This document shows positions 1 to 7,215 of a stretch of DNA of 36,158 nt, piece after piece. This stretch comes from an uncultured Armatimonadota bacterium (lineage in GTDB: Bacteria > Armatimonadota > Fimbriimonadia > Fimbriimonadales > Fimbriimonadaceae), in the NCBI GenBank assembly GCA_903833215.1, contig CAILEM010000063.1, positions 1 through 36,158 of the forward strand, written 5' to 3'. Position 1 is the first letter of the stretch; every line of letters begins with the position of its first letter. Made by a program: the position numbers and the translations under genes. The notes beneath the pieces were generated by a model that saw only the letters and a program-made list of their open reading frames with translations, made no database searches and was not told the DNA's origin.

Positions 1-1
1 C

Positions 2-139
2 ACCGAACTCGTGAATACGATCAACGACTACTTGAAACTCCACAACAGAGATGCCAAGCCGTTCAAGTGGACAGCTTCTGCAGAATCAATAATCGACAAG
101 GTAAATAGATGCCGAACGATTAATGACTCAGAACACTAG
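2..139 (+). CDS. IS630-family transposase, C-terminal end (partial)
   Basis: The open frame enters from the left edge and ends with TAG at 137-139, giving the last 45 residues of a protein. The segments DYLKLHN, KPFKWTASAE and IIDKVNRC match the C-terminal signature of IS630/Tc1-type DDE transposases (an HN, then kPFxWTA, then a Kv.R helix). The catalytic domain lies outside the window, so I cannot tell whether the element is intact. The frame overlaps the convergent membrane-protein gene by 20 bp. I see no clear terminal inverted repeat after the stop, so this may be a remnant. Confidence 0.75.
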   Translation, partial: TELVNTINDYLKLHNRDAKPFKWTASAESIIDKVNRCRTINDSEH

Positions 140-641
140 CAATATTCCTCCTTACGTGCTTCAGGACAGGTATAGCAATAACTGGTGTAATGAAGAGGAA
201 ATCAAGACTATTTTCTCGCCACCCATAAATATAACCAGCTTCAAGAATCCATATAAAAGACATTATTAGGTGTGTGGAGGAAAGTTTTTCAGACCAGACC
301 TCGTCGGCCCTGTTAGCAGGAATTCCTGGAACTTTTGATTCAAACGTGTAATGCATCCGCAGTTCTTGAATTGCCAAAAAAACAAAAAAGGCGATTACCT
401 CGTTGGTGTGGCTACGAACATATTCACGAAACAACTCAGCCTGTTCCGATGTGCAAATAAGAAGAAAAAGGACAAGACCGAGAAAGATCGTCAGATATTC
501 TCTGCCTTGGGATTGACCAACCTTCCTCATCCAAAATGCCCAGATTTTCATTGAGTACTCGTAGCAGGCAACAAGCGCAGCAGCAACGACTAGAAATCCA
601 ATCCAGCCCAACCATTTATCTAAGGGGGATATTAGCAACAT
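120..641 (-). CDS. small multi-pass membrane protein, unknown function
   Basis: This encodes 173 residues. Hydrophobic segments at about 13-35, 48-65, 82-92 and 124-160 suggest four membrane helices, with short charged loops between them. I do not recognise a family and see no catalytic motif. The ATG is followed by a hydrophobic N-terminus that could act as a signal anchor. The gene lies inside the decayed integrative element and converges on the transposase fragment. Its base composition is AT-richer than the genes after 2.7 kb, in keeping with acquired DNA. It may be a cargo gene of the element. Confidence 0.55.
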   Translation of the reverse strand: MLLISPLDKWLGWIGFLVVAAALVACYEYSMKIWAFWMRKVGQSQGREYLTIFLGLVLFLLICTSEQAELFREYVRSHTNEVIAFFVFLAIQELRMHYTFESKVPGIPANRADEVWSEKLSSTHLIMSFIWILEAGYIYGWRENSLDFLFITPVIAIPVLKHVRRNIASVLSH

Positions 642-754
642 GTTATTCTAGGGATCGACCTATGAGGAACATTTGCATAATGACCTCGCATAGTGCAAGC
701 CACATTAATGGGTAGTTTTGTGCACTGCGTCTATGATTTTCAGACATTCCCAGG

Positions 755-1797
755 CTATATCAACTTCAGCGAAAGGTGATTTCGTGATCCAGAATCATGG
801 AGATCATCAATCGCGTCGGCGAGATCGCCAGCTTGCATTGAGCAGTAAACCGACATGATCATGTCTTGACTCGTGTGCCGAGTCATGAGTTGAATGGCGT
901 CGGCGCCGTAACCCGCCAGCACCAGTTCAGCAATAAGGCCGTGTTTCAGAGTGTAGATTTCCGTACTTGCAGGAAGATCTGCGTGCTTGAGAATTGCTTG
1001 CCATCCGTCAGCATAGTCATGCTTCGTTAAAAACGGCTTTGACACTCTTTTGGCGTTCTTGCCTGTTCGCTCAGGTCGATAGCAAACATATTCCTCCCCA
1101 TTCTTTCTATGCTTCTCCAGGATCTCAAGGATATGTTGAGGAACAACGACGTTCTGCCCGATAGCCGCAACCATTTTGCCTTCAGCAACCCAAGCTTCTC
1201 CACCAGGTTGGTTACGGATAGTGCCAGCCAGACAAAATGCCTTCCTTGTCTTCCCTTCCATCGTCGTCAAGTCAATGAGGTCAACCCACCGAAGACCCCT
1301 TGCTTCCGCAGGTCTGAAGCTGATTCGGACAAGAGCCATCAACGGGATTATAAAGGACAAGTTTTGCTCTTCAGTAGTTTTGACTAGGTTCTTGAATGCA
1401 GCAGTTCTTGGAGCGTCGAATTTCTTCTTTCTGTAGTCAGCCTTCTGAAGTTTTGTACGCCCGTACACCTTTCACGGGAGACTTAATGTCCCATTCATCT
1501 AGCTCTTGGCGGCACCATTCCACAACAGCACCCATGAACTTGATAATCTTCAGGACTGTTGTTGGGGTACGAGCTTGTTGGGATACTTCTGATTTGGGGG
1601 GGTTCCTTGCCAGCAACGTAGTCGGCTACGTTGATTTGAAACGGATCGGAAATGAGACGGTAAGCCACTCGCTGCTTATATAGCGAAAGTTCAAAGTCTT
1701 GAAGCTCTTTCTTTCCGACGCCGTCAACTGGAAGCGATCCGATTGGCTTTCCATCCTTGGTCGTCGACACTAGAATATGGTTTCTCACATAACCCAT
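755..1797 (-). pseudogene. tyrosine recombinase/integrase, broken by two frameshifts
   Basis: This site-specific recombinase would have integrated the element. The N-terminal part starts at 1797 (MGYVRNHILVS). A run of seven G (1596-1602) breaks the frame; dropping one base joins AGKEPP directly to KSEVSQQARTPTTVLK and a SAM-like core-binding segment containing VVEWCRQELDEWDIK. A second break lies at about 1460-1468; dropping one base of the CCC run there gives VKGVRRTKLQK. The catalytic domain (1468-755) keeps the first Arg (FRPAEARGL), the late His (TRHTS) and the Tyr (SVYCSM). The usual HxLR box reads YTLK, so His and Arg are replaced by Tyr and Lys. The repaired length of about 346 residues is normal for the family. 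It starts inside the end of the upstream gene, 13 bp overlapping, so the two were probably co-translated. Confidence 0.8.
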
Positions 1798-2453
1798 GTA
1801 GAGCCTTCGCGTCGCGCTGTCAGCTCGAACGCCTTCCAGGTCACTGATATGGAGGAGACAGGCAATCGAGAGCGATTTCGCAAAGCGTAACGCCTTTTTG
1901 GCGTATCATTAATAGTCGCCTTGATTTCTGCGAGACGGATTTCTCCCTCATCAATTTGGTTCGCAACTACCGAAGTGCTCTTAAGGAACCGTCTGAATCG
2001 AATGTGAAACTCATCAAGTGCAAGAATCACGACTTTGTCTTTTAGGGAAGACCTGCTGAGCTTCTCGACGGCGTTGGCGTGCAGAACAACTTCGCAGATC
2101 ATCGCACCACTGTTCTCAGCCTTTTCAATAGTTGCTGTTGCGGTTTGTATGGTTTGGACCTGAGCTAATCGGACTGAAATCAAGCGGTCCAATTCTCGAT
2201 CAACCTGTCTTAGCTCTGCTGAAGAGAGTTCCTTTGGGTGCTTATCGGTCTTTACAGACGCAGTGGGGCTTTTGACTTTTGAGCCGTGTACATACACGTG
2301 GATATATTTACGAAACCGATATCCAATGACGGTCAGTTTTCCGTCAACGTCCCTTGCATATCACCCATTTTCCCTTAGGTATTCAGGCGTCAGCTTTAGA
2401 GAACCCATCCCGTAGGCTAATTTGCCATCTCTTGTAAGGGTCTTTTTTGACAT
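1785..2453 (-). pseudogene. integrase-linked gene with in-frame TGA
   Basis: An ATG at 2453 opens a frame of 223 codons ending at 1785, interrupted only by TGA at 2361-2363. Both sides read as coding: MSKKTLTRDGKLAYG...LRENG before the stop, and YARDVDGKLTVIGYRFRKY after it. The rest is Lys/Glu/Arg-rich and probably helical, with a possible coiled coil at about residues 75-115 (LSSAELRQVDRELDRL). I do not recognise the family. Its end overlaps the integrase start. The simplest reading is a nonsense mutation of Trp or Arg; a shorter protein starting at 2297 could still be made. There is no sign of a selenocysteine element, although I could not fold the RNA. Confidence 0.6.
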
Positions 2454-2538
2454 CGTAGGTTGAGAAGTGCATTTCAAATTGTGTACAGCATTGCTAATGA
2501 AGGCAGAAATAGAACCTACAGAGTCTAATTTCTAGTCT

Positions 2539-2570
2539 GGTCACAGGTTCAAGTCCTGTACCGCCCACCA
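2539..2570 (+). other. tRNA 3'-end fragment, probable attachment site
   Basis: The fragment has a perfect 5-bp T-arm (ACAGG 2543-2547 with CCTGT 2555-2559) around the loop TTCAAGT. It continues into the acceptor strand ACCGCCC (2560-2566), a discriminator A, and CCA at 2568-2570. No 5' partner GGGCGGT, D-arm or anticodon arm lies upstream within tRNA distance, so this is not a complete gene. Tyrosine recombinases commonly integrate into tRNA 3' ends and duplicate this part. It sits about 86 bp upstream of the start of the integrase operon, where an att site is expected. Confidence 0.75.
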
Positions 2571-2769
2571 TCTTCAGCGGAATCTGAGTTTCACACACAT
2601 GCGCTGCCCCCTTGTTCGGCGGCAACCGCGCCCTCTTTTCAGCCAGTGCAGTCAAGGCTTTGCGCCATTCCCAGGGCGGTCATAACATCAAGTTCGCATG
2701 TCAACACGTCGTGGCAACACGCAATGGGTAGACTGCCGCAATTCTACGGCAAGCACCTTCAAGGTCAAC

Positions 2770-4314
2770 ATGAACATCCTTCCAATTTCTCTTATTTGTG
2801 CCGCAGCATCGGTTGCTTGCGTCGCATTCACTACTCCGAGTCATCCCGGAACGACCGAGCGGACGAAACGGAAGGTGACCTTTGCCCGTGATGTAGCCCC
2901 GATTCTGTATACAAAGTGTGCGGGATGTCATCACGAGGGAGAGGTAGCGCCGTTCTCATTGATGAGCTACGAGGATGCGCGGGCAAAGGCGCCAACCATC
3001 GCGGCAGCGGTTCAGCAGAAGTTCATGCCGCCCTGGCACGCAGTTTCTCACGGAGAGTTTTTGAACGACCGCAGCCTTACAGCGGCTGAGATTGCGACAC
3101 TGAAGGAATGGTCCGAGGCTGGCTCTCCGGCTGGAGATTTATCCAAGGCGCCAAAGCCGCCGAAATTCAACGGCAACTGGCATATCGGAAAACCTGATTT
3201 TTCTGCGAAACCCGTAAAGCCGTTTGAAGTCGCGGCGGAAGGGTCTGACATCTATCGGTGCTTCGTGGTGCCAACCAACTTTGACGCCGACCGGATTGTT
3301 TCGGACATCGAGCTAAAACCTGAAAATCGGAAGGTCGTTCACCACATCGTGGTTTACGTCAGCACCTCGGGCGAAGCTCGTTTGAAAGACGGGCAAGATG
3401 GACAGCCAGGATATTCGAGTTTCGGTGGCGCGGGTGTGGCGACGTCGGGCGTGCTAGCAGTCTGGGCGCCGGGTATTGAGCCGATCACAACTCCGAAGAA
3501 CACCGGGATCCAGCTACCCAAGGGTGCCGACATTATTCTCCAAGTCCACTATCACCCGACCGGCAAGGTTGAGTTGGACCAAAGCGAAATCGGCCTAAAG
3601 TTTTCGAGCAAGCCCGTCGACAAAATGATTCGAACTTCCCTTTTTGGTAGTTTGCTGATTTCCATTCCGAAAGACAGCACGAATGCCGAAGTCAAGGCGG
3701 ACATGTACTTGGCGGCCCCAATCACCGTCTACGACATGTTCCCACATATGCACAAACTTGGCCACGATATGCGCTTAACCGCAACGTTGCCCAACGGCAC
3801 AAAGAAGGAGTTGAGCCGGGTAGATCACTACGACTTCAACTGGCAAACGCGCTATATCTACCGCCAGCCGGTCCACCTGCCAAAAGGCACTCACGTTGAA
3901 GTCGTGTCGCACTACGACAACTCAACCGGCAACTTCAACAACCCTAACAATCCGCCCAAGCCCGTGTGGTGGGGTGAGCAGACGACGAACGAGATGGCGT
4001 TTGAGATCTTCAACTACTCGCTTGACGACGAACATTTGTTGACTCATCGCACGGCAGATGCCGAATTCGCGGTTGCAGGCAAGTCCGACTCTTTGGGAGC
4101 GATCTTCGATCGATACGACAGTAAGCGGACAGGCTTCCTCGATCGATCCCAATTTATCGCCCTGATCAGCTACTACCAGGTAGGCGCCGGTCGCCCGGGC
4201 GAGTACAGTCCTGCGGGAACTGCCGACTATTTCATCTACGTTGCCGGTAAGAAGGAGAAGGGGAAAATAGCGAAGTCAGAGTTCATCTCCGTGATGCTGC
4301 TAACGCATTTCTAA
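2770..4314 (+). CDS. secreted cytochrome c-copper monooxygenase-like fusion with EF-hand tail
   Basis: This encodes 514 residues. I chose the ATG at 2770 because an AAGG lies about 9 bases upstream and it begins a clear signal peptide (MNILPISLICAAAS). An upstream ATG at 2698 would add a non-hydrophobic 24 residues. Domain order: a c-type haem site KCAGCHH (Cys50, Cys53, His54) with the MPPWH segment (about 86-90); then a copper type II ascorbate-dependent monooxygenase-like fold with VVHHIVVY (His191-192), VHYHP (about 259-263), FPHMHKLGHDM (about 325) and TTNEMAF (Met about 409); then two EF-hand-like loops near 447-462 and 490-505. The copper ligands look complete. The combination suggests a periplasmic haem-to-copper electron path oxidising an unknown substrate. 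The gene appears monocistronic. Confidence 0.8.
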   Translation: MNILPISLICAAASVACVAFTTPSHPGTTERTKRKVTFARDVAPILYTKCAGCHHEGEVAPFSLMSYEDARAKAPTIAAAVQQKFMPPWHAVSHGEFLNDRSLTAAEIATLKEWSEAGSPAGDLSKAPKPPKFNGNWHIGKPDFSAKPVKPFEVAAEGSDIYRCFVVPTNFDADRIVSDIELKPENRKVVHHIVVYVSTSGEARLKDGQDGQPGYSSFGGAGVATSGVLAVWAPGIEPITTPKNTGIQLPKGADIILQVHYHPTGKVELDQSEIGLKFSSKPVDKMIRTSLFGSLLISIPKDSTNAEVKADMYLAAPITVYDMFPHMHKLGHDMRLTATLPNGTKKELSRVDHYDFNWQTRYIYRQPVHLPKGTHVEVVSHYDNSTGNFNNPNNPPKPVWWGEQTTNEMAFEIFNYSLDDEHLLTHRTADAEFAVAGKSDSLGAIFDRYDSKRTGFLDRSQFIALISYYQVGAGRPGEYSPAGTADYFIYVAGKKEKGKIAKSEFISVMLLTHF

Positions 4315-4735
4315 AGCTAGCGGATCCATTCAAGGTTGGGGCGCAAGTTTCGGCCGGTCCCTTGACGCTCACCAGTCACTCGTCCCAGATTCCCGGTTAT
4401 CCGGGAATCTGATCGACGGTGATCTTCATGAGCAGGCAAATTCCGCTAGCCGCTCCCTGCCGACTGAGCCTAGCGCGATAAGTCGATCGAATTTAGGATT
4501 GCTTACCGATCCGCGAGAGTGGTCACGCCCTCGTCTTTCTATCGGGCGTGAATCTTGTAAGCCATATGTTAGGAACGATGCCTAACCTATGTGTCAGAAC
4601 GCTCGGCAGCACCGTGATTCAGCCCCATCCGCTTACCAATTGTTTGGTTTAACGCCATCTTGGTGATGCCCCGATTTCTGCTTTGGTTAAAAGGAGCTTA
4701 GGTCCCTGAGCCCTGTGCACTCTTCATCTGACTCA
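4315..4735. other. intergenic region without a gene
   Basis: I see no convincing coding frame in these 421 bases. The region contains the strong hairpin at 4386-4411 and a weaker inverted repeat GTTAGG/CCTAAC (4568-4573 and 4581-4586). No promoter or RNA gene can be supported. Confidence 0.5.
4386..4411. terminator. hairpin downstream of the cytochrome c-copper protein gene
   Basis: A perfect 11-bp stem (CAGATTCCCGG with CCGGGAATCTG) closes on the loop TTAT, 72 bases after the stop codon. It lacks a following T-run, so it may be a 3'-end-stabilising or Rho-assisted structure rather than a canonical intrinsic terminator. Confidence 0.45.
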
Positions 4736-5113
4736 TTAGGCGACTTTCACACTCACTTCGTACCGTCGCAACAGGTCATCGGTGGACAACAGGGTCATGC
4801 CTTCAACTTTAGCTTGAGCAATAAGCCCGCGGTCGAAAGGGTCGTTGTGAATTGGAGGAAGATTCTTGACTTCATCAGCGTGCTCGGACAAAAACGGAAG
4901 CTCATTGAAGTTTTTGCTCCTCACGATTTCGAGGAAGTTCTTGTCGACCTGAAGCACGCCTTTCGCGGCTTTAATCCTGCACTCCCAAATACTCAACGGG
5001 CTAAAGAATATGTCGTTCTTCGGAGACGAGATCGCTTCTCGCATCACCGGCGTTACTCGTTTCGTATCGCCGAGCCATATCAACAAAACGTTGGTATCTA
5101 GCAAGAACTTCAA
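4736..5113 (-). CDS. VapC-like PIN-domain ribonuclease toxin
   Basis: The 125-residue protein is a complete PIN domain. Acidic residues expected to bind Mg2+ are visible: Asp6 in LLDTNVLL, Glu44 in SIWECRIK, Asp94 in NDPFDRGLIAQA and Asp112 in STDDLL. VapC-type toxins cleave RNA, often tRNA or rRNA. The ATG overlaps the stop of the Phd-like antitoxin gene by 4 bp (ATGA), so the pair is translationally coupled with the antitoxin first. It is the type usually paired with Phd/YefM rather than AbrB antitoxins. The RNA target cannot be inferred. Confidence 0.88.
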   Translation of the reverse strand: MKFLLDTNVLLIWLGDTKRVTPVMREAISSPKNDIFFSPLSIWECRIKAAKGVLQVDKNFLEIVRSKNFNELPFLSEHADEVKNLPPIHNDPFDRGLIAQAKVEGMTLLSTDDLLRRYEVSVKVA

Positions 5114-5346
5114 GGCAAGCCACCCTCAAAGCTGGCAATGATGTCATCGTCCGTACGGTCGAAGTCGTCAGGGAGAATCAAGTGTTTGAGCCCGCCCGGT
5201 TCTCGAGAGCGTGTATCTTCGCCGATAGGGACGATTTTTACGACCGCTCGCCCCGCCCGGCTCAGAATCACTTCTTGCCCCCGCAAGGCAGCTTCAACAA
5301 GTGCCGACAACTGGCCTTTCGCCTGAGTAACGGTCCTTTCGATCAT
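5110..5346 (-). CDS. Phd/YefM-family antitoxin
   Basis: This encodes 78 residues. The N-terminal pattern TVTQAKGQLSALVEAALRG followed by EVILSRAGRAVVKIVPI is the Phd/YefM DNA-binding fold, with the variable toxin-binding tail after about residue 50. It should neutralise the adjacent PIN toxin and repress the operon. A TAAAAT hexamer (5352-5357) lies only 5 bases upstream of the ATG, so the mRNA may be leaderless. The short palindrome AATCTG-GG-CAGATT (5387-5400) and the GATCC repeats between are candidate operator sequences. Confidence 0.87.
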   Translation of the reverse strand: MIERTVTQAKGQLSALVEAALRGQEVILSRAGRAVVKIVPIGEDTRSREPGGLKHLILPDDFDRTDDDIIASFEGGLP

Positions 5347-5400
5347 GCTTCATTTTACCAGATCCGATCCGATCCGCTCTTAATTGAATCTGGGCAGATT
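5347..5400 (-). promoter_or_regulatory. candidate promoter/operator of the Phd/VapC operon
   Basis: On the minus strand TAAAAT (5357-5352) stands 5 bases before the start codon. Further upstream are GATCC direct repeats and the 6-bp palindrome AATCTG/CAGATT (5387-5400), plausible for antitoxin autoregulation. I see no good -35 element. Confidence 0.35.
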
Positions 5401-5562
5401 TTGTGCTAGACGCTGCAAGGGGCCCCACGGCAATGACATGGCGTTGAGGAAGTCGTGCGCCCTTAGGACGATGGTCGGCGTGCACTGAATCGGGATAAGT
5501 GGGGATGTCGAGAAAGACGGCTAATCACGTCGCCGAGTAGGGATCTACTTAGCCTTGGGTGG

Positions 5563-5592
5563 AACCCATGGGCACCTTGGTGCCCATGGGTT
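5563..5592. terminator. long perfect inverted repeat after the ArsR/AHSA1 operon
   Basis: AACCCATGGGCACC (5563-5576) and its exact complement (5579-5592) are separated by TT, a 14-bp stem 11 bases past the stop of the AHSA1 gene. Transcription from that operon would run into it. There is no T-tract, so terminator function is unproven; a protein-binding palindrome is the alternative. Confidence 0.4.
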
Positions 5593-5603
5593 GTCTGTGT
5601 ACA

Positions 5604-6095
5604 TCATCCCAGGCTGGCGAGAAGCTCGTCGAGTTGATCAAGCACCTCGGGCATCGCACCGGACGAACCGGTGTCAACTGCTTCCTCAGAAGGATAGAGA
5701 TCATGAATCGCCACCAGAGTCTTACCGTCGGCTTCATCGAAGGTCACCGTGGTAATGGTCGCGCCTTTGTCACCCTCATCGTTGGTCCACACGAGGCGTG
5801 AGTGCGGTGTGACTTCGAGGTACGTGCCAAAGAACTCCATCGTCGAGCCCTCGTGGAGGAATCCCAAACGGTACTCCCCTCCAACGCGAACATCCATGTC
5901 GCAACGAACCAAGTTCAGCCCATACGATTTTGGCACCCACCATTTCCTAAATAGTTCTGCGTTGGTCCACACCTCGAACACGAGGTGCGCAGGCGCGTTG
6001 ACGGTGCGTGTGACGACGATTTCTCGCTCGGACTTTCGCTCCACCTGCGTGCGATTCGCCGTATTGGTGGTCTCATCTACATTAATTGCTTCCAT
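5604..6095 (-). CDS. AHSA1/SRPBCC-domain protein
   Basis: This encodes 163 residues. From about residue 25 it follows the Bet v1-like AHSA1 pattern: EIVVTRTVNAPAHLVFEVWTN, FRKWWVP, VGGEYRLGF, and FFGTYLEVTPHSRLVWT. These proteins form a hydrophobic ligand cavity; the ligand is unknown. No signal peptide is visible, so it is cytoplasmic. Its start lies inside the end of the ArsR-type regulator gene (14-bp overlap). This ArsR-AHSA1 pair is a common bacterial operon in which the regulator controls the lipid- or metabolite-binding protein. The C-terminal helix (PEVLDQLDELLASL) is complete, so the gene looks intact. Confidence 0.85.
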   Translation of the reverse strand: MEAINVDETTNTANRTQVERKSEREIVVTRTVNAPAHLVFEVWTNAELFRKWWVPKSYGLNLVRCDMDVRVGGEYRLGFLHEGSTMEFFGTYLEVTPHSRLVWTNDEGDKGATITTVTFDEADGKTLVAIHDLYPSEEAVDTGSSGAMPEVLDQLDELLASLG

Positions 6096-6438
6096 TGGTT
6101 TTCTCCTTCCGTTTCAATTCCTCGACGACAATGTCCAGTTCGTCGAAGCGTGCCGCCCATAGATGGCGATAGCTCTCGATCCATGCCGCCTCTTCTTGCA
6201 GTCCGCGTTGGCCGAGCTTGCAGGTTCGCACCCGCCCGACCTTCTCGGTGGTGACAAGCCCCGCTTGCTCAAGGACCCCCACATGCTTTTTCATCCCCGT
6301 GAGCGTCATATGGAACTTCTCAGCAAGGGCTGTGATCGACGCATCCGCCCGCCCGAGTTGCTCCAAGACGCCACGTCTGGTGGGATCCGAGAGCGCACCG
6401 AACGAGGCATCGAAGTGAGCTTGGCTATACTGAACCAT
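6082..6438 (-). CDS. ArsR-family winged-helix transcriptional regulator
   Basis: This encodes 118 residues with a central HTH: FGALSDPTRRGVLEQLG opens the fold, and ITALAEKFHMTLTGMKKHVGVL is the recognition unit, followed by the wing VTTEKVGRVRTC. There is no cysteine metal site like CVC, so it probably senses something other than arsenic; regulators of this type are typically paired with SRPBCC proteins. The start codon lies at the centre of a perfect 12-bp inverted repeat, and TATACT ends 7 bases upstream, so the message is probably leaderless and self-repressed. The gene is co-transcribed with the overlapping AHSA1 gene. Confidence 0.9.
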   Translation of the reverse strand: MVQYSQAHFDASFGALSDPTRRGVLEQLGRADASITALAEKFHMTLTGMKKHVGVLEQAGLVTTEKVGRVRTCKLGQRGLQEEAAWIESYRHLWAARFDELDIVVEELKRKEKTNGSN

Positions 6439-6474
6439 ATAGTTCAGTATAGCTCATGGGTGGCAGCTTTGCAA
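6424..6474 (-). promoter_or_regulatory. promoter and start-codon-centred operator of the ArsR/AHSA1 operon
   Basis: On the minus strand a -35 TTGCAA (6474-6469), a 17-bp spacer and a -10 TATACT (6451-6446) form a near-consensus sigma-70 promoter. The predicted start falls on or next to the ATG at 6438. GCTATACTGAAC (6424-6435) and GTTCAGTATAGC (6442-6453) are perfect 12-bp inverted arms around a 6-bp centre holding the ATG. The regulator would cover the -10 and the first codons. Confidence 0.75.
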
Positions 6475-6690
6475 TAGTAGGTTGAGCGGCCGTTGCGTTG
6501 CCCCCGCGATCCACCTAAGCTCACAGCCAACAAGCATTCGGAGAACAGTGAAGCAACGGCGGGCTGGCTACGTGCGTGCCCCGTACCGCTCACTGCCCGA
6601 CAGATTGGGAATAAACCGGGATGGAACTCACTACAGGGCAACTCTGGTCGTTGGAAACCGTATAAGATGGGACAGTCTCGGAGAGTTTGA

Positions 6691-7002
6691 GTGCCAACCG
6701 ATATTTTTCATGCAAGCCGCTGGACGCGCGGGAACCATCTGTTTCCAACAATTATTGAGGTCACCGATAAGGCGGTTACGCTTCGCAACCGGACTTGGTT
6801 TACTCGCGACGAGATCAGCGTCAGCATGGGCAAGGTCGCCTCGGTCCACATCCAGACCGGCCTCATTTGGTCGACTATCCTCATTGAAAGCTCGGGTGGC
6901 GCGGACCCACTTACCAGTCACGGCCATAAAAAGTCCGATGCGAAGCGGATCAAAGCATTGATTGAGGACTACCAAGCCGCCTATGCGAAACTGGATGAGT
7001 AG
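6691..7002 (+). CDS. hypothetical protein, possibly PH-like
   Basis: This encodes 103 residues starting with GTG, preceded by GGAG about 9 bases upstream. The pattern of short beta segments (IIEVTDKAVTLRN, VASVHIQTGLIWSTILIES) followed by an amphipathic helix with charged residues (KKSDAKRIKALIEDYQAAY) resembles small bacterial PH-like proteins, but I cannot assign a family. It has no signal peptide or membrane helix. It stands alone between a divergent regulator operon and the GH26 gene. Longer open frames on the other strand and in another frame overlap it but lack coding character. Confidence 0.55.
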   Translation: MPTDIFHASRWTRGNHLFPTIIEVTDKAVTLRNRTWFTRDEISVSMGKVASVHIQTGLIWSTILIESSGGADPLTSHGHKKSDAKRIKALIEDYQAAYAKLDE

Positions 7003-7215
7003 GCGCTCGTATCCGAGATGGTGGCGACGGCCTCTCCGGTTGACACTATAGCAAGCAGCAGCCCGTTTCGCCAGGCTTTCTAGGTCGTTACCGATCCCTT
7101 GCGCGCGACGCCGTCCCTCCTGATACCCAATATCTGAAGGAAGACTTCATTGGTAGGGGCGCTGGACTAGGCTTAAGATGGCCGCGCCTAAAGGCTAGAA
7201 CGGTAAGATTGTCGA

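Noticed and set aside
1785-2453. Selenocysteine or stop-codon recoding at TGA 2361-2363
   Set aside because: Other genes end normally at TGA and other broken genes have TAA or TAG, so single nonsense lesions explain the data better. No selenoprotein family is recognised.
2539-2570. A complete tRNA gene
   Set aside because: Only the T-arm and the 3' acceptor half are present. There is no GGGCGGT 5' strand, D-arm or anticodon arm within 90 bases upstream.
6482-6975. Long overlapping frames on both strands around 6.5-7.0 kb
   Set aside because: They lack coding character. The GTG-started gene at 6691 has a ribosome site and a protein-like composition.
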